Assembly (NCBI RefSeq): GCF_029893805.1
Contig: NZ_JARXYP010000002.1
Location: 124,001-188,000, forward strand
DNA: 64,000 nucleotides
Source of the DNA: Streptomyces sp. SAI-135
GTDB lineage: Bacteria > Actinomycetota > Actinomycetes > Streptomycetales > Streptomycetaceae
Direction: 5' to 3'
How positions within the stretch are numbered: position 1 is the stretch's first letter; each line of letters starts with the position of its first letter. Both the position numbers and the translations under genes were made by a program. Shown here piece by piece: positions 24,601 to 37,491 of this stretch. The notes beneath the pieces were generated by a model. It ran no database searches. It saw only the letters and a list, made by a program, of their open reading frames with translations, and had not been told where the DNA came from.

Positions 24601-27600
24601 GGCGAACGAAGGGTCTCCGGCCACGCCGAGACGCAGCACCCAGGTGTTGACGAAGAACCCGATGAGGTCGGTCATGGCCTCGTCTGTCCGCCCCGCGATC
24701 GGCGAGCCGATCGTGATGTCGTCACCGCTGCCCATCCGGTGCAGCAGGGTCGCCAGGGCTGCCTGGAGCACCATGGAGACCGTCACGTTGCGGCTGCGGG
24801 CCAGCTCCTCGACGGCCGCCATCTGGTCTGGCCCGAGAGCGAACTCGATCCGGTCCTCACGCCGCTCGCCCGTGGCCGACCGCGGGCGGTCCAACGGCAG
24901 CGGCAGTGGTTCCGGTGTTCCCGTGAGTTCGTGCCGCCAGTACGCGGCCTCGGCTGCCATGACGCTGTCCGGGTCGGAGGCGTCGCCCAGCATCGCCCGC
25001 TGCCAGGTCGCGTAATCGGCGTACTGGACAGGGAGCGGCTTCCAGGCGGGGGGCCTACCGTCCCGGCGGGCGGTGTAGGCCGTGGTCAGGTCCCGGACCA
25101 AGGGTGCCGCCGAACTGCCGTCGCTCGCGATGTGGTGAATGACGAGCTCGAGGACGTGGTCGTCTGCGGCGCAGCGGAATACCTTGGCCCTGATCGGGAT
25201 CTCTGCGGAGAGGTCGAAGCGGTGTGCTGCCTCGGTGTTCAGGGCGTCGTCGAGGTCGTCGCGGTCGACCGGTTGCACCGCCACGTCCAGCGACAGCGCG
25301 TCCGGGGGCACGATCTGCTGGAAGGGAGCGCCGTCCTCCTCGAGGATCAGTGTGCGCAGGCTCTCGTGCCGATGGACCACGTCCAGCACGGCCGCCTGCA
25401 GGGCGGGCACGTCGAGGAGACCACGCAGGCGCAGCGTCGTGGCCGTGTTGTAGGTGGTGGACGAGCCTTCGAACCGGTGCAGGAACCAGAGCCGCTGCTG
25501 CGCGAAGGAAAGCGGCTCGCGCGCAGACCGGGTCTGCGGAACCAGCGGCGGCCGTGCGTTCTTCGCCGCCGCAAGGCACGCGGCGAGAGCGGCGACGGTG
25601 CCCGCCTCGAACACGCTGCGGACCGGTGTCTCCACGCCCAGCTCGGCGCGGATCCGGCCGACGAGCCGGGTGGCCAGCAGCGAGTGACCGCCCAGCAGGA
25701 AGAAGTCGTCGTTCACGCCGACGTGTTCGACGCCCAGCACTTCGGCGAACAGGCCTGCCAGGATCTCCTCGTACAGGGTGCGCGGCGCCTGGCCGTCGGA
25801 CGTCCGTGTGTAGTCCGGTGCGGGCAGGGCACGCCGGTCGACCTTGCCGTTCGCGGTGAGCGGGATGCTCCCGACCGTCACCACCGCGGCGGGCACCATG
25901 TACTCGGGCAGCCGCTCGCGGGCGTACTTGCGCAGATCGGAGAGGAGCGCGATGGCTTCGCGCACCTGACCGGGGTTGTTGGCGAGCATGCGGCCGGAAC
26001 CGCCGCCTGGAAGGTAGCCGCCGGTGAACACCGTGGACGGCGCCACCGGCTGCGAGAGGACGACGGCGTCGAAGCGATCGGCCTCGCGGGACCAGGTCAC
26101 CAGCGCAGCCCACCCGCGGCCGGAGGCCCAGTTCCGCAGCTCCTGCGGATCGACGGCTTGAGGGCTGCTGGATGCGGGGGCGTCCGGCGCTGTCTCACCG
26201 GCCAGGCGCGCGTTCGGGATGCCCGTGATCCGCACGGCCGTTCCTGCCGGGACGCGCCCGGGCCGGGTAAGGTCCGCCAGGTCGGTGATCTCTGCACCCC
26301 AGGCGAGCGTCGGCACATCGGCAAGCGGGAGGACGTCTGCCGGATCCTTGTGCAGGACCACCTCGTAGCGGTGCCGGGTCAGTTCGTTGTGGGCAGCGCC
26401 CGCCTTCAGCCGGATGTCCACCGCGGCTCCCGCCCGCTCGCCCCACTGAGCGAACCAGTCCGGGGCAAGCACCAGTTCCTTCTCCAGGAAGACGGCGTGC
26501 TCCGCCGCGGTATGGACCACTTCGGCTGCGGCAGCCGGGCGGCGCCGCCGCTGCACGGCGTGGTGCAACAGCCCGACGGAGCCGGCGTACCTGATGTCGC
26601 CGACGACTAGGCGGCCGCCCGGCACCAAGAGCTCGTAGGCCCGCTTGAGCACCCGGTCCAGGTAGTCGGCGTCCGGGAAGTACTGGACCACCGAGTTCAG
26701 CACAACGGTGTCGAACCGCCCGGCCGGAAGACCGGAGAAGTCGTCGGCGGCCTGGCAGCGCAGGTGTACGCGGTCCGCCCACCCCGCCGCGGCCACCTGG
26801 CCGCGCAGCCGGTCGACAGTGACGGCCGAGAAGTCCGTGCCCCAGTACTCCTCGACGTGCGGGGCAACGTGGGCCAGTAAGAGGCCGGAGCCGACGCCCA
26901 ATTCGAGCACGCGGCGCGGGGACCAGCACCGGATGCGCTCGACGGCGGCATCCCGCCACTCCCGCATCTCAGCCCGGGGGATGGGCTTGCCGGTATAGCT
27001 GGAGTTCCAACCGGTGAAGTCCTCTCCGAGGCCTGCCTCAGGGGCGGCATACATTCGCTCGTAGACGTCGTGCCATTCGTCTACGTGCTCACCGGCCGAG
27101 TGGGGCTCGGGCAGGTCCGGCACCACGTAGGCCACCAGCCGCTGGTCGCTGGCCTGGTCCTCGCGAGCCACCACGACCGCGCGGGCCACCGCCGGGTGCT
27201 CGCTCAGGACTGCTTCGACCTCGGCGGGCTCGATCCGGAAGCCGCGGACCTTCACCTGGGCGTCGCTCCGGCCACGGAACACGAGGTCGCCCGAGGTAGT
27301 CCAGGCAGCCCGGTCACCGGTCCGGTACATCCGCACGCCGGGTGCGCCGAACGGGCAGGCCACGAAACGTTCGGCGGTCAGGCCTGCCCGGCCCAGGTAT
27401 CCGCGTGCCAGACCGGCGCCAGCGACGTATAGCTCGCCCACGACGCCGGGCGGTACGGGGCGCAGTCCGTCGTCAAGGACGTAGACCCGCATGTTGTCCA
27501 TCGGACGGCCGATCGGCACCTCTGCCAGTGTTCGCGCGGGCGGCACTTCGTAGGCCGTGGCGAACACGGTCGTCTCGGTGGGGCCGTATCCGTCGGTCAC

Positions 27601-29808
27601 CGTCAGGCCTGGACAGGCCGCACCGACCCGTGCCACGGCGTCCGGGGACACCACGTCGCCGCCGACCCACAGCTCGCGCAGCCCGGCCAGGCATCGCGGG
27701 TCCTGGTCGACGACGGCGGAGAAGAGCCCGGCCGTGAGCCACATCGAGGTGAGATGGCGCTCCGAGACCAGTCCGGCGAGCGCCGCGGCGTCCAGGTTCC
27801 CTGGAGGGCTCACGACCACCCTGCCGCCGCTGAGAAGAGGGACCCACAGCTCGAACGTGGCGGCGTCGAAGGTGTGGGGCGAGTGGAGCAGTACACGTTC
27901 GTGGGCGCCGCCGCGCCACCGCCTGTCGAGGGCCAGTCCGGCGACGCTGTGGTGGGTCACGGCGATGCCCTTGGGTGTGCCGCTCGATCCCGAGGTGTAC
28001 ATGACGTAGGCGAGCCGTTCGGTGGAGCGGACCTCGGGGAGCGGGTCGTCCAGGGGCTCAGTCAGCTGGCCGAGGCCTACCTCCGCCAGTTCATCTGGTG
28101 GGATGAGTGTCCCGTCACCGAGTACAAGGGCCGGGGCCGCGTCACCCAGCATGAGGGCCAGGCGCTCCGCGGGGTAGGAGGGGTCGATCGGAAGGTAGGC
28201 GGCGCCGGCCTTGAGGACGCCTAGCAGTGCGACGACAAGCTCCTGCGACCGGGGCAGGGCGACCGCCACGATCGTTTCGGGCCCCACCCCCCGGCGGACG
28301 AGATTGCGTGCGACGTCGTCGGAGAGAAGGTCGAGCTCCCGATAGTTGAGGGTGGTGTCGCCAGACTCCACGGCCACGGCGTCCGGGGTGGCCGCCGCCT
28401 GACGGGTGAACAGCGCGTGGATCGGCAGATCGGGGAGCGGGGCGTCGGTGTCGTTGAACGCATGGAGCAGGCGGGCTTGTTCATCGTCCTCCAGGAGGTC
28501 GATCCCGCCGATCCCGGCTCCGGGTTGTGCGACGACGTGGCGCAGAACCTTCCGTAGTCGCGCAGCGAGCCGTTCCACCGTGCCGCGGTCGAAGAGGTCG
28601 GTGGCGTACTCGATCACTCCGGTGGCGCCGCGGCCCACCAGGTCCGGGGCGAGGTCGAAGAACAGGTCGAATTTCGCGGTCCGGGTCGTGACGGGTTCGG
28701 GGATGACGCGGAGCCCCGTCATGTCCAGTTCGATCTGGGCGTTGTTCTGCCAGACGAACATAACCTGGAAGAAGGGGTGGTAGGACAGTGATCGATCCGG
28801 ATTCAGCAGTTCGACCAAGCGCTCGAACGGGGCGTCTTGATTGTCGTAGGCGGCCAGGGCCTTGTCCCTCACTTGCTGAAGCACCTGGTCGAAGGACGAG
28901 TCACCCGTCAGGCGCGTGCGCAGCACCCAGGTGTTGACGAAGAAGCCGACGAGGTCGGTCAGTGCTTCGTCGGTTCGGCCCGCGATCGGCGACCCGAGGG
29001 CGATGTCGTCGCCGGCGCCCATCTGGTGCAGCAGGACGGTCAGGGCGGCCTGCAGCACCATGGAGATGGTGCTGCCGCGTTGGGCTGCCAGGGTCTCGAT
29101 CCCGGAGAACAGTTCGGGATCGATGTTGAACCGCACCTCGTCACCCCGGTAACTGGCCAACGCGGGCCGCGGGCGGTCGAGCGGCAGCGGAACCGGCTGG
29201 GGCAGGTCGGCCAATTCCTCACGCCAGTACGTCACCTGCCGGGCGAGCAGGCTGTTCTCGGAGGAGTGGTCGCCGAGCAGCTCTCGTTGCCACAGCGTGT
29301 AGTCCACGTACTGAACGGGCAAGGGCGACCACTCCGGCGCCCGTCCCCGCAAGCGGGCTTCGTAGGCGACGGCGAGGTCGCGGGTGAACGGTGCCGAGGA
29401 ACCGCCGTCCGCGGCGATGTGGTGGACCAGCAGGACGAGGACGTGTTCGTCCGCCGCACACCTGAGGACGCGCGCCCGCACCGGAATCTCGGTGTAGAGG
29501 TCGAAGGGATACGCGATCGCATCCGCGACCGCGGCCGCCACCTCGTCCGCCCGTACCGGCAGCACCGGCACGTCCATCGTCACGGCATCGGGCGCCAGCA
29601 CCTGCTGGAAAGGAGCGTCCTCGTCGTCGACGATGAGCGTCCGCAAGCTGTCATGGCGTAGTACGACATCGCGCAGCGCTGCGCCCAGGGCATCGGCATC
29701 CAGTGTTCCGTGCAGCCTGAGCACGGCTGGAATGTTGTAGGTCGCCGAAGGGCCAGTGAACTTGTAGAGGAACCACAGCCGGCTCTGGGCGAAGGACAGG
29801 GGAACCAT
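21691..29808 (-). CDS. NRPS subunit, modules 6-7: C-A-MT-T-C-A-T-TE
   Basis: 2705 residues, terminal synthetase. Module 6: C domain (HHIAADG near residue 130), A domain from about 460, then an N-methyltransferase inserted between A8 and A9 (about 905-1210, SAM motif [11 protein letters not shown]), and T ([10 protein letters not shown] near 1375). Module 7: C (HHIASDG), A (about 1880-2290), T ([10 protein letters not shown] near 2415), and thioesterase (about 2465-2705, active site GWSGGG). By eye the A6 code is DAFLWGGVF(K), resembling branched-chain (Val-type) codes. A7 is DPYIWGACN(K), which I cannot match. The TE should release or cyclise the peptide. It starts three bases after the stop of the previous NRPS gene with GAGGAG upstream. 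Confidence 0.93.
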   Translation of the reverse strand: MVPLSFAQSRLWFLYKFTGPSATYNIPAVLRLHGTLDADALGAALRDVVLRHDSLRTLIVDDEDAPFQQVLAPDAVTMDVPVLPVRADEVAAAVADAIAYPFDLYTEIPVRARVLRCAADEHVLVLLVHHIAADGGSSAPFTRDLAVAYEARLRGRAPEWSPLPVQYVDYTLWQRELLGDHSSENSLLARQVTYWREELADLPQPVPLPLDRPRPALASYRGDEVRFNIDPELFSGIETLAAQRGSTISMVLQAALTVLLHQMGAGDDIALGSPIAGRTDEALTDLVGFFVNTWVLRTRLTGDSSFDQVLQQVRDKALAAYDNQDAPFERLVELLNPDRSLSYHPFFQVMFVWQNNAQIELDMTGLRVIPEPVTTRTAKFDLFFDLAPDLVGRGATGVIEYATDLFDRGTVERLAARLRKVLRHVVAQPGAGIGGIDLLEDDEQARLLHAFNDTDAPLPDLPIHALFTRQAAATPDAVAVESGDTTLNYRELDLLSDDVARNLVRRGVGPETIVAVALPRSQELVVALLGVLKAGAAYLPIDPSYPAERLALMLGDAAPALVLGDGTLIPPDELAEVGLGQLTEPLDDPLPEVRSTERLAYVMYTSGSSGTPKGIAVTHHSVAGLALDRRWRGGAHERVLLHSPHTFDAATFELWVPLLSGGRVVVSPPGNLDAAALAGLVSERHLTSMWLTAGLFSAVVDQDPRCLAGLRELWVGGDVVSPDAVARVGAACPGLTVTDGYGPTETTVFATAYEVPPARTLAEVPIGRPMDNMRVYVLDDGLRPVPPGVVGELYVAGAGLARGYLGRAGLTAERFVACPFGAPGVRMYRTGDRAAWTTSGDLVFRGRSDAQVKVRGFRIEPAEVEAVLSEHPAVARAVVVAREDQASDQRLVAYVVPDLPEPHSAGEHVDEWHDVYERMYAAPEAGLGEDFTGWNSSYTGKPIPRAEMREWRDAAVERIRCWSPRRVLELGVGSGLLLAHVAPHVEEYWGTDFSAVTVDRLRGQVAAAGWADRVHLRCQAADDFSGLPAGRFDTVVLNSVVQYFPDADYLDRVLKRAYELLVPGGRLVVGDIRYAGSVGLLHHAVQRRRRPAAAAEVVHTAAEHAVFLEKELVLAPDWFAQWGERAGAAVDIRLKAGAAHNELTRHRYEVVLHKDPADVLPLADVPTLAWGAEITDLADLTRPGRVPAGTAVRITGIPNARLAGETAPDAPASSSPQAVDPQELRNWASGRGWAALVTWSREADRFDAVVLSQPVAPSTVFTGGYLPGGGSGRMLANNPGQVREAIALLSDLRKYARERLPEYMVPAAVVTVGSIPLTANGKVDRRALPAPDYTRTSDGQAPRTLYEEILAGLFAEVLGVEHVGVNDDFFLLGGHSLLATRLVGRIRAELGVETPVRSVFEAGTVAALAACLAAAKNARPPLVPQTRSAREPLSFAQQRLWFLHRFEGSSTTYNTATTLRLRGLLDVPALQAAVLDVVHRHESLRTLILEEDGAPFQQIVPPDALSLDVAVQPVDRDDLDDALNTEAAHRFDLSAEIPIRAKVFRCAADDHVLELVIHHIASDGSSAAPLVRDLTTAYTARRDGRPPAWKPLPVQYADYATWQRAMLGDASDPDSVMAAEAAYWRHELTGTPEPLPLPLDRPRSATGERREDRIEFALGPDQMAAVEELARSRNVTVSMVLQAALATLLHRMGSGDDITIGSPIAGRTDEAMTDLIGFFVNTWVLRLGVAGDPSFAEVLDQVRAKALAAYDNQEVPFDRLVELINPGRSAAHHPLFQVIFAWQNSPTAELRLPGLVIEVEPFAPATTAKFDLAVSMRADARGSGAVGLAEYDTDLFDRDTVDRLVRRLLSVLDQVLADPAVALSEVDVFQPGEYDRFVHELNDTAVDLLGDTLTALFARQVAATPDAVAVTGDVGSLTYRELDAASDKVAAALVRRGVTAESLVGVALPRSPEMVVTLLAVLKAGGAYLPVDPEYPPDRLAFVLADARPQLIVGDEAFAGDTVDCPCVVFGELDAHTDVPAVERVDSGDRLAYVIYTSGSTGRPKGVAITHRGVVQFAVDRWCRREGNHRVLLRTRHTFDPMTYELWPTLLRGDCVVLAPPDDLDAKVFGSFAGRHGVTTALLITPVFNHLVEQDPSCLAGLREVWIGGERLSPAAVEKAVAACPDTTFVNAFGPTEITCNSTVHEIGPGPLLGDVPIGLPMDNMRIYVLDAGLRPVPPGVVGELYMAGDGLARGYLNRSSLSAERFVACPFGKPGERMYRTGDLGLWSSRGILEFRGRADHQVKIRGYRIEPGEVEGVLAEHPAVAQAVVIARELRDLGMHLLAYVVAPGATPDDLRQYLASRLPSYMVPSAVVLLDRLPLTSHQKLDRAALPVPDFAADTYRPPSTADEQALAELYGEVLGVERVGVDDDFFLLGGHSMLVVRLAERIADVLGITVPVRAVFQHPVVGDLAEQLHTFADEAPEDPFATVLPIRTEGTGLPLWMIHPGSGLCWAYMSFAEHLPGQVMYGIQAREYDSAQPPATSVEDMVTYYLCYITELQPEGPYMLFGWSGGGTLAHAIAVELRRRGKEVGLLVMLDSATAGGFGPENDFAEADVIADANTQAFVRDYLGASAGEADYEAVVGKVAQITVGHTKLLDEFVTPVFDGDVLFFTATVDDRGFAGQWLPYVGGQFTEHKIDCRHRLMSEPEHAAEICSVIRRAING

Positions 29809-29811
29809 GTC

Positions 29812-32800
29812 TCACTCCTCGGTCATCTTGCGCAGTCGGGGCCGGGCCGAGGTCGCCAGGTCCGACCAGCGGGTGCTCAGCCCGGCGACGGTCGGGGATC
29901 CGAAGAACATCCGGACCGGTATGTCAACGCCCAGCTCGGCGCGGACTCGGCCGATCAGCCGGGTGGCCAGCAGCGAATGGCCGCCGAACGCGAAGAAGTC
30001 GTCGTCGATACTGATCCGGTCGAGCCCGAGGGCCTCCGCGAACAGGCGGCACAGGGCCTCTTCACGCGGTGTGCGCGGCGGACGTCCGGTCGAGGCACTG
30101 GCGTAGTCGGGCGCGGGGAGGGCACGCCGGTCCACCTTGCCGTTGGAGGTCAGGGGGATCTCGGCCAGGGCGACCACGGCCGAGGGCACCATGTACTCCG
30201 GAAGCCGTGCCGCGACGTGCTGCCGCAACTCGGAGAGCAGTGCCCCTGCCTCGTCCTCCTTGGCCGAATCCTCCGGACGTGTCACTACGTAGCCGACCAG
30301 TCGGCGATCTCCCGGTGAGTCCTCGCGGACCGTCACCACGGCCCCGACGACGTCCGGGTGGGAACGCAACGCCGCCTCGACCTCACCGAGTTCGATGCGG
30401 TAACCGCGGATCTTCACCTGGAAGTCGGCCCGGCCGAGGTAGTGCAGAGAGCCGTCGGGCAGCCATCGCACCAGGTCGCCGGTGCGGTACATCCGCTCGC
30501 CGGGGGTGAAGGGGTCGGCGACGAACCGGGCGGCCGTGAGTCCGGCGCGGTTCACGTACGCGCGGGCGAGGCCGCTGCCCGCGATGTACAGTTCGCCCAC
30601 GACGCCGTGCGGAACCGGCTGCAGGTCCTCGTCGAGCACGTAGACCCGGGTGTTCGCGATCGGCCGGCCGATCGCTGGGGAGCCTGCGGCCGCCATGACG
30701 GGTGACGCAGTAGACCAGATCGTCGTTTCGGTGGGCCCGTACAGGTTCAGGACCCGATCCGCGTACTGTGGCAGGGTCTGGGCCAGGTCGGCGGGGAATG
30801 CCTCCCCGCCCACCAGCGCCGTGAGTCCGCGCAGCGCGTCCGGGACCTGGGAGACGAGCATGCGCCAGAGCGACGGCGTGCCCTGGATCACCGTGATCCG
30901 ATGCCGCCGGATCAGAGCGGCCAGCGCCGTGGGCTGAGCGATGTCCTCCCTGTCCGCGAGGACCACCGCGCTGCCGGTCACGAGAGGAAGAAGCAGCTCC
31001 AGGGCTGCGATGTCGAAGGCAACGGTGGTGACCGCCAGCAGCCGGTCGCCCGGATGCAGCGGGACGTGTTCCCGCATGGCGGCGAGGAAGTTGTTAAGTG
31101 CGCCGTGGGAGACCCCGACACCCTTGGGGGTCCCGGTGGAACCTGAGGTGTAGAGGATGTACGCGAGTCCTGCCGCCGGGCAGCGACTGGCATCAGGTGC
31201 GGTGTCCGGGTACGTGCTGAAGTCCCCGGCCGCCGCTTCGCCGTCCAGCACCAGGACCGGTTCGCAGTCGCGGAACACCAACTCGATCCGCGTCTCGGGG
31301 TGGTCCGGGTCGACCGGGACGTAGGTGCCGCCGGCCTTGAGGACGGCCAGCATGGCGACGAGCAGGTCGGCTGACCGCGGCAGGGCCAGCGCCACCCGCC
31401 GCTCGGGCCCGACGCCCTGCTCGACAAGCCAGTGCGCAAGCCGGTTGGCCCGTGCATCGAGCTCCCGGTAGGTGAGTGTCGTGGCGCCGGCGATCACGGC
31501 GACCGCGTCCGGGCCCGCCTCGGCCTGCCTTTCGAACAGCTCCGTGACGTTCGCGTCCAGCACTGGCTGGGCCGTGGCGTTGTACTGGTGCAGCAACTCA
31601 CGCTCGGCAGGGTCGAGCGTGAGTGCCGAAGCGATCGGTGTGCACGGGTCTGCAGCGAGCCGCGTCAGAACGTGGGCGAGCCGGTCGGCGATGTGGTGGA
31701 CCCGCTCCCGGTCGAGGTGGTCGGGCTGGAACTGCAGGGCGACCCGGAGGTGAGGAGACGCGTCCGCGGCGAGAATCAGCGGGTAGTGCGTTCCGGTCCT
31801 GGGCCGGATGCCCGTGATGGTGATGCCAGCGGCCGTGTTCGCCTCGGCGAGTCCGGCTCGGTCGACGGGATAGGACTCAAACAGTACGAGGGTGTCGAAC
31901 AAGGTGCCCAGGCCTGTCTGCTGCTGGATGTCGGGCAGCCCGCAGTAGTGGTGGTCCAGCAGCTCGACATGCTGCCGGTGCAGCTTGTCGAGCAGGTCGG
32001 CAAGCGTGTCGCGAGACGAGTAACGAGCCCGTATGGGCAGGGTGTTGACGAACAGGCCCACCATCGACTCAGCGTCGGTCACCGCGGCCGGTCGGCCAGA
32101 GACCGTGGCACCGAAGACGACGTCGCGTCGGCCGGTCAGCAGCCCGAGCACCGTCGCCCACGCGCCCTGGACCAGGGTGCTCATGGTGACACCCAGCTCG
32201 GCCGCCCGCCTGGTCAGGGCGGGGGCGACGTCGGGCGGCAGGTCCACCTCGATCTGGTCGAGGCCGCCTTCGGCGGCTGCGCCCTCTGCCTCGGGGACGA
32301 GGATTGTGGGCTCCTCCAACCCGTCGAGCGCGTGGGACCAGGCACGGAGCGAGGCTGCCTGGTCCTGACCCGACAGCCAGGTCACGAAGTCCTTGTAGCC
32401 GCGCGTCCGCGGCAGCGACGAGGCATCACCGCCGGATCCGTACAGCCGCAGCAGGTCCTTCATCAGAAGCGGCAGTGACCAGCCGTCGAACAGAGCATGG
32501 TGCGCGGTGAGGACGAGTTCGGCGTGGTGAGAACCCGTGCGGACGAGGGTCATTCGCAACAGCGGTGGTACGTCCGGGGCGAAGTGGGCGGCATGGTCCT
32601 CGGCGAGCAGCTGCTCGAACTCCTCCGCCGACTCCGGCATCCGGAGGTCGAGTTCACGCCAGGGCAGCGTCACCCGTTCCAGTACGACCTGGACCTGCTG
32701 TCCCGAGGAGTCGGTGAGGAATGCGGTACGGAGGCTCGTGTGCCGGTCCAGCAGGGCCTGACCTGCCGCCCGCATCCGTACCGGGTCCACGGCTCCTTCC

Positions 32801-35800
32801 AAATGGAGCACCAATTGAACGTGGTAGGCGTCGAAGGAGGCGCCGGCCAGCATGCTGTGGAGAAGCAGCCCGGACTGCATGGAGGTGGCCGGCCATACGT
32901 CGGCGAGACCGGGGTAGCGCTCCTCCCACCGCTCGATGTCGCGTTGGTCGACCTTGACCAGCGGCAGGTCTGAGGGGGTGAGTCCGCCCGCTCCGGGGGT
33001 CGTGACATGCCGAGCGAGCCCTTCCAGCGCGGCACGCCATGAGTCCGCCAGTTCGCGCACCTCCGACGCGGACAGGACACCCGTGGGGAAGCTGAGGACC
33101 GCGGACAACCGGGGCTCCTCCCCCGTCACGGCCACCGACACATCCAGGGCCGACATCACAGGAAGGTCGGCGTCCGGGGCGGGTGCGCCGAAATGGGTGT
33201 CGGCCGTCCAGCCACGGTCGCGGGCAGGCATGTCCGCCGCGGTGAGCTGTCCCAGGTAGTTGAAGGTGATCTGGCCCATCGGCAGACCAGCAAGCACCTC
33301 AGCCGTATCCGGATTCAAGAACCGCAACAACCCATACCCAAGCCCCTTGTCCGGCACCGCCGCCAACTGCTCCTTGACCGACTTCACCAACCCCCCGGCA
33401 GCCCCACCCCCGGCCACCACCTCACCCACATCGAACCCACCTACCTCCAACCGAACCGGGAACATACTCGTGAACCACCCCACCGACCGCGAAAGATCCG
33501 CACCCGGCACCACCTGTTCCTCCCGCCCATGCCCCTCCAACCGCAACACAACCGAACCGTCCCCACCTCCCCTCCAGCCCCGAACCGCCACCACCAACCC
33601 GGCCACCAACCCATCAGCCACCCCGCACCGATACGCACCCGGCAACCCACGCACCAACGCATCCGTCACACCAACCGAAAACTCCACCCGCACCGAATCC
33701 ACCGTGGACATCACATCCACCACCGGATCGACCGCCCGCCGCCCCACCAACACATCCGGACCCGCCAACACCCCCCGCCACCACTCCAGCTCCCCCAACC
33801 GCTCGTCAGACAACGCCTCCTGAACCAACGCATGCGACCACCGACGCACCGACGTACCCCCCACCGGCAACACCGGCACACCACCACCCCGCACCACACC
33901 CCACGCCAACGCCAGATCCCCCAACAACACCCGCCACGACACCCCGTCCACCACCAAGTGATGCACCACCACCAACAGACAACCGGGGCCCGCCTGCGGT
34001 CGCAGCCAGACGAACTGCGCCATCACTCCCTCGGTGGGGGCGAGGCGAGCGGCTGCGGCGTCGAGTTCGGCCGCCACACGCCCCTCCCAGCCGTCGCTCC
34101 CGTCCCAGTCGACGACCCTTGTCCATGCCTGGGGGTCGACCGTCCCGGGGGCACCCACGACCATGCCCGGCGCGGGCCCGGTGGTGAGGACTGACCGCAG
34201 CGCGTCGTGTCGGTCGACCACGGCGGTCAGGACGGCGGCCAGTCCCTCCTCGGTGATCCCCTCCGGCAGATCCAGCACGGTTGACATGGCGTACCGCTCG
34301 TGGTGACCGCCGAGTTCGAGCAGGTAGCGGGCCATCGGCAGCAGCGGCATCCAGCCGACTGCTCCACCGGGCAGTTCGGCCAGTGTCGGGCGCTCGCTCT
34401 CCTCGCTCTGTGCCAGCGCCGCGCGGGCCAGCTCGGCGACGGTGCGGTGCTCGAACACCTGGCGCGGCGTGACGGAGACGCCCCTGGTCCTGGCCCGGGC
34501 GACGACCTGGATGGAGCGGATGCTGTCGCCGCCGATGGCGAAGAAGTCGTCGTCGACACCGACCCGGTCCAGCCCCAGGACCTCGGCGTACACGCCGGCC
34601 AGGACCTGCTCCGGCGCCAACGTGGGCGCCCGGTAGGTGACCGAGGCCCGTTCGGGCTCGGGCAGTGCCGCGCGGTCCAGCTTGCCGTTGGTGTTCAGGG
34701 GCAGCCGGTCGAGGAGAACGAAGGCGGTGGGCACCATGTAGTCGGGCAGCCTGGCCGAGAGGTAGCCGCGGAGTTCGGTGACCGACAGACCCATGGTGAG
34801 GTCGACGTCGTCCTCCAGGGCGCCGTGGCCGGTCGGGACGACGTAGCCGACCAGCCGCCTGCCGCCACGGGGCTCCTCGTGCACGCCCACCACGGCCTGC
34901 GCCACTCCCGGATGCCCGGTGAGGACCGCCTCGATCTCGGCTGGCTCGATACGGAAACCTCGCACCTTCACCTGCGTGTCAGCACGGCCCACCACTTCGG
35001 CATTGCCATCAGCAGTCAACCGTGCGAGATCGCCCGTGCGATACATTCGCGTACCGGGCGGACCGAACGGGTCCGGCACGAACCGCTCGGCCGTGAGGCC
35101 GGGGCGTCCCCGGTATCCACGGCCGACGATCCCACCGACGTAGAGTTCGCCCACCACGCCCGGCGGCACCGGTGTGAGGCCGGAGCCCAGCACGTACATC
35201 CGCATGTTGGTCAGAGGCGTGCCGACCGGCACGACGCCCGAGGCGCGCGTCTCGTCGTCCTCAGTGGCCACGTAAGCACTCGCGTAGAATGACTCGCTCT
35301 GGCCGTATGCGTTGATCAGCCGCGTACCAGGCAGCGCGGCCCGGATCCGCCGGACCAGCCCGGACGGGAGGGCCTCGCCCGCGAGTACCACCGCGTCGGC
35401 TTCGATGCCATCGACGATGTCGTCGACGAGGCTGGCCAGCACCGAGGGCACAGCGCTCAGCACGCCGCCGTGCCAGCCGTCGCGCTCGCCGAGCGCCAGC
35501 GCGTCCCGCACCAGCTCGACGGTGCCACCAACGCAGAGGGTGGTGAGCAGTTCGAACAGGGACACGTCGAAGTTGATCGAGGTGCCGGCGAGCATCCGGG
35601 TCCGGTGCGTCACACCCACTGTCCGGACGAGCGCGAGCACGCCGTTGACGAGCGCCTCGTGGGTGATGCCGACTCCCTTGGGCAGGCCAGTCGTTCCCGA
35701 GGTGTACATGAGGTACGCGAGGTTGTCCGCTCGCGTCCCTACCGGGCTCCGGTACGGTGCCTCACCCGCCTCGTCGAGCCGCAGTGTCGGGAAACCGTCG

Positions 35801-37491
35801 AGCGGCAGTGTGGACTCGGCCGTGGCGTCGGTGAGCACCAGGTGCGGTTTGGCGTCGTGCAGGACGTGGCCCAGCCGTCGGCTGGGGTGGGCGGGGTCCA
35901 CCGGAACATAGGCTCCGCCCGCCATGAGAACGGCCAGGACCGCCACGACCAGGTCCGGTGTCCTGGGCAGAGCGATGGCCACCAGGGTCTCCGGGCCCAC
36001 TCCGCTTCGGGTCAGGGCTCCGGCCAGCCCCACAGCGCGGGTCCGCAGCTGCTGGTAGGTCAGCTCCGTGTCCCCGCACACCACCGCGGTGGTGGTGGGC
36101 GTCGCGGCGGCCTGCTGCTCGAACAGATCGGTGACCGTCGCCTCCGGCAGTGGCGCCGAGGTGTCGTTCACCGTACGCAGAAGCCGGTCCCGCTCGGAGT
36201 CGTGGAGTACGTCCACGGTGGCGATCCGCGTCTCCGGATCGGCCGTGATCTGGCGCAGCACGAGGAGGAAGCGCTCGCCGAACCGCTCGACGCTCTCCCG
36301 GTCGTTGAGGTCGGTGGCGTACTCGATGGCACCGGAGGCGCCGCCGTCCGTGTCCGGAGCGAGGTTGACCAGGAGGTCAAACTTGGCGGTGAGGGGTGGG
36401 ATCTGTTCGGTGGTCATGTGCAGGCCGGGCAGGTCGAGTTCCACGGGGGCTGTGTTCTGCCAGGCGAACATGATCTGGAACAGCGGATGGTATGCGGTGG
36501 AACGGTCGGGGTTGAGGAGTTCCACCAGTCGCTCGAACGGCGCGTCTTGGTTGTCGTACGCCGCCAGCGCCTTGCCGCGCACTTGCTGCAGCAGCCCGCT
36601 GAACGCAGGATTGCCGGACAGTCCGACCCGGAGCACCCAGGTGTTGACGAAGAAGCCGACGAGGTCCGCCGCCACCTCGTCGGTACGACCCGCGATCGGT
36701 GAGCCGATGGTGATGTCCTCTCCCGCGCCGAGCTGGTGCAGCAGCACCGCGAGCGCGGTCTGGAGCACCATCGCCGCGGTCGCTCCGTTTGACAGGGCCA
36801 GTGCGTCGACGGCCGACATCAGCTCGGGGTCGATCGAGAAGTCGACCCGGTCGCCCCGATGACTAGCCACCGGGGGCCTGGGCCGGTCGGTCGGCAGGTG
36901 GATCGGCACCGGGACATCGGCCAGTTCGGTACGCCAGTATCCGGTCTGTTCGGCCAGCAGACCCTCCGGGTCGTCCTCGTCGCCGAGCAGACGGGTGTGC
37001 CACAGCGTGTAGTCGGCGTACTGCACTGGCAGCTGGGGCCACTGCGGTGCCCGGCCCCCACTCCGCGCCGCGTAGGCGGTGGAGAGGTCCCGGGTCAGTG
37101 GTGCCGCGGAAGCCCCGTCGGCGGCGATGTGGTGGAGCACCAGCACGAGAACGTGCTCGTCGGGCGCGAGGCGCAACAGCCGTACGCGGATCGGCAGTTC
37201 GGTGTAGAGGTCGAACTCGTGGGCGGCGAGCTCGGCGATGAGAGGGGGCACGGCGTCCGCGGTCACGGTCAGGACCGGGATGTCTGGCATGACTTGCTCG
37301 GCGGGGAGCACGTTCTGGTACGCGGTTCCGGTGTCGTCCTCGGTGATGAGGGTGCGCAGACTCTCGTGCCGCATGATGACGTCCACGACCGCGGAGCCGA
37401 GCGCGGACACGTTCAGGGCGCCGTGCAACCTGACCGCCAGGGGTAGGTTGTAGGTGGCGGAGGGCCCTTCGAAGCGGTCGATGAACCACAT
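29812..37491 (-). CDS. NRPS, modules 4-5: C-A-T-E-C-A-T (frame separated from modules 1-3 by a 2-bp insertion)
   Basis: 2559 residues from the first in-frame ATG. The C domain lacks its first 15-20 residues; these are encoded in the other frame just upstream (…IPLSYA), so this is the continuation of the preceding ORF after a CG insertion at 37501-37506. Module 4: C (HHIAADG), A, T (GGDSIRSIQ near 990), E ([11 protein letters not shown] near 1178). Module 5: C of the type that follows E domains (HHALFDGW near 1667), A, T (GGHSLLATR near 2503). The A4 code reads DVFSVAAYA(K), identical to A3 and fitting piperazic acid given KtzI/KtzT-like genes. A5 reads DILQLGLIW(K), the classic glycine code. 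No ribosome-binding site precedes the ATG. Confidence 0.9.
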   Translation of the reverse strand: MWFIDRFEGPSATYNLPLAVRLHGALNVSALGSAVVDVIMRHESLRTLITEDDTGTAYQNVLPAEQVMPDIPVLTVTADAVPPLIAELAAHEFDLYTELPIRVRLLRLAPDEHVLVLVLHHIAADGASAAPLTRDLSTAYAARSGGRAPQWPQLPVQYADYTLWHTRLLGDEDDPEGLLAEQTGYWRTELADVPVPIHLPTDRPRPPVASHRGDRVDFSIDPELMSAVDALALSNGATAAMVLQTALAVLLHQLGAGEDITIGSPIAGRTDEVAADLVGFFVNTWVLRVGLSGNPAFSGLLQQVRGKALAAYDNQDAPFERLVELLNPDRSTAYHPLFQIMFAWQNTAPVELDLPGLHMTTEQIPPLTAKFDLLVNLAPDTDGGASGAIEYATDLNDRESVERFGERFLLVLRQITADPETRIATVDVLHDSERDRLLRTVNDTSAPLPEATVTDLFEQQAAATPTTTAVVCGDTELTYQQLRTRAVGLAGALTRSGVGPETLVAIALPRTPDLVVAVLAVLMAGGAYVPVDPAHPSRRLGHVLHDAKPHLVLTDATAESTLPLDGFPTLRLDEAGEAPYRSPVGTRADNLAYLMYTSGTTGLPKGVGITHEALVNGVLALVRTVGVTHRTRMLAGTSINFDVSLFELLTTLCVGGTVELVRDALALGERDGWHGGVLSAVPSVLASLVDDIVDGIEADAVVLAGEALPSGLVRRIRAALPGTRLINAYGQSESFYASAYVATEDDETRASGVVPVGTPLTNMRMYVLGSGLTPVPPGVVGELYVGGIVGRGYRGRPGLTAERFVPDPFGPPGTRMYRTGDLARLTADGNAEVVGRADTQVKVRGFRIEPAEIEAVLTGHPGVAQAVVGVHEEPRGGRRLVGYVVPTGHGALEDDVDLTMGLSVTELRGYLSARLPDYMVPTAFVLLDRLPLNTNGKLDRAALPEPERASVTYRAPTLAPEQVLAGVYAEVLGLDRVGVDDDFFAIGGDSIRSIQVVARARTRGVSVTPRQVFEHRTVAELARAALAQSEESERPTLAELPGGAVGWMPLLPMARYLLELGGHHERYAMSTVLDLPEGITEEGLAAVLTAVVDRHDALRSVLTTGPAPGMVVGAPGTVDPQAWTRVVDWDGSDGWEGRVAAELDAAAARLAPTEGVMAQFVWLRPQAGPGCLLVVVHHLVVDGVSWRVLLGDLALAWGVVRGGGVPVLPVGGTSVRRWSHALVQEALSDERLGELEWWRGVLAGPDVLVGRRAVDPVVDVMSTVDSVRVEFSVGVTDALVRGLPGAYRCGVADGLVAGLVVAVRGWRGGGDGSVVLRLEGHGREEQVVPGADLSRSVGWFTSMFPVRLEVGGFDVGEVVAGGGAAGGLVKSVKEQLAAVPDKGLGYGLLRFLNPDTAEVLAGLPMGQITFNYLGQLTAADMPARDRGWTADTHFGAPAPDADLPVMSALDVSVAVTGEEPRLSAVLSFPTGVLSASEVRELADSWRAALEGLARHVTTPGAGGLTPSDLPLVKVDQRDIERWEERYPGLADVWPATSMQSGLLLHSMLAGASFDAYHVQLVLHLEGAVDPVRMRAAGQALLDRHTSLRTAFLTDSSGQQVQVVLERVTLPWRELDLRMPESAEEFEQLLAEDHAAHFAPDVPPLLRMTLVRTGSHHAELVLTAHHALFDGWSLPLLMKDLLRLYGSGGDASSLPRTRGYKDFVTWLSGQDQAASLRAWSHALDGLEEPTILVPEAEGAAAEGGLDQIEVDLPPDVAPALTRRAAELGVTMSTLVQGAWATVLGLLTGRRDVVFGATVSGRPAAVTDAESMVGLFVNTLPIRARYSSRDTLADLLDKLHRQHVELLDHHYCGLPDIQQQTGLGTLFDTLVLFESYPVDRAGLAEANTAAGITITGIRPRTGTHYPLILAADASPHLRVALQFQPDHLDRERVHHIADRLAHVLTRLAADPCTPIASALTLDPAERELLHQYNATAQPVLDANVTELFERQAEAGPDAVAVIAGATTLTYRELDARANRLAHWLVEQGVGPERRVALALPRSADLLVAMLAVLKAGGTYVPVDPDHPETRIELVFRDCEPVLVLDGEAAAGDFSTYPDTAPDASRCPAAGLAYILYTSGSTGTPKGVGVSHGALNNFLAAMREHVPLHPGDRLLAVTTVAFDIAALELLLPLVTGSAVVLADREDIAQPTALAALIRRHRITVIQGTPSLWRMLVSQVPDALRGLTALVGGEAFPADLAQTLPQYADRVLNLYGPTETTIWSTASPVMAAAGSPAIGRPIANTRVYVLDEDLQPVPHGVVGELYIAGSGLARAYVNRAGLTAARFVADPFTPGERMYRTGDLVRWLPDGSLHYLGRADFQVKIRGYRIELGEVEAALRSHPDVVGAVVTVREDSPGDRRLVGYVVTRPEDSAKEDEAGALLSELRQHVAARLPEYMVPSAVVALAEIPLTSNGKVDRRALPAPDYASASTGRPPRTPREEALCRLFAEALGLDRISIDDDFFAFGGHSLLATRLIGRVRAELGVDIPVRMFFGSPTVAGLSTRWSDLATSARPRLRKMTEE
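32891..33988. repeat. Copy 1 of the duplicated E-domain DNA (module 4)
   Basis: Two blocks, 32891-33167 and 33251-33988, look identical base for base to 40630-40906 and 40999-41736. The 83-base spacer between them differs between copies. The second block has a codon style unlike the rest of the gene: the coding strand is G/T-rich with many GTG, GGT and TTG codons. Encodes the C-terminal side of the E domain and the start of the next C domain. Confidence 0.85.

Noticed and set aside
23602..26610. 1002-residue open frame on the plus strand, and similar long frames opposite the NRPS genes
   Set aside because: They are antiparallel shadows of NRPS domains, rich in Arg, Gly and His with no domain match. 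High GC keeps such frames open.
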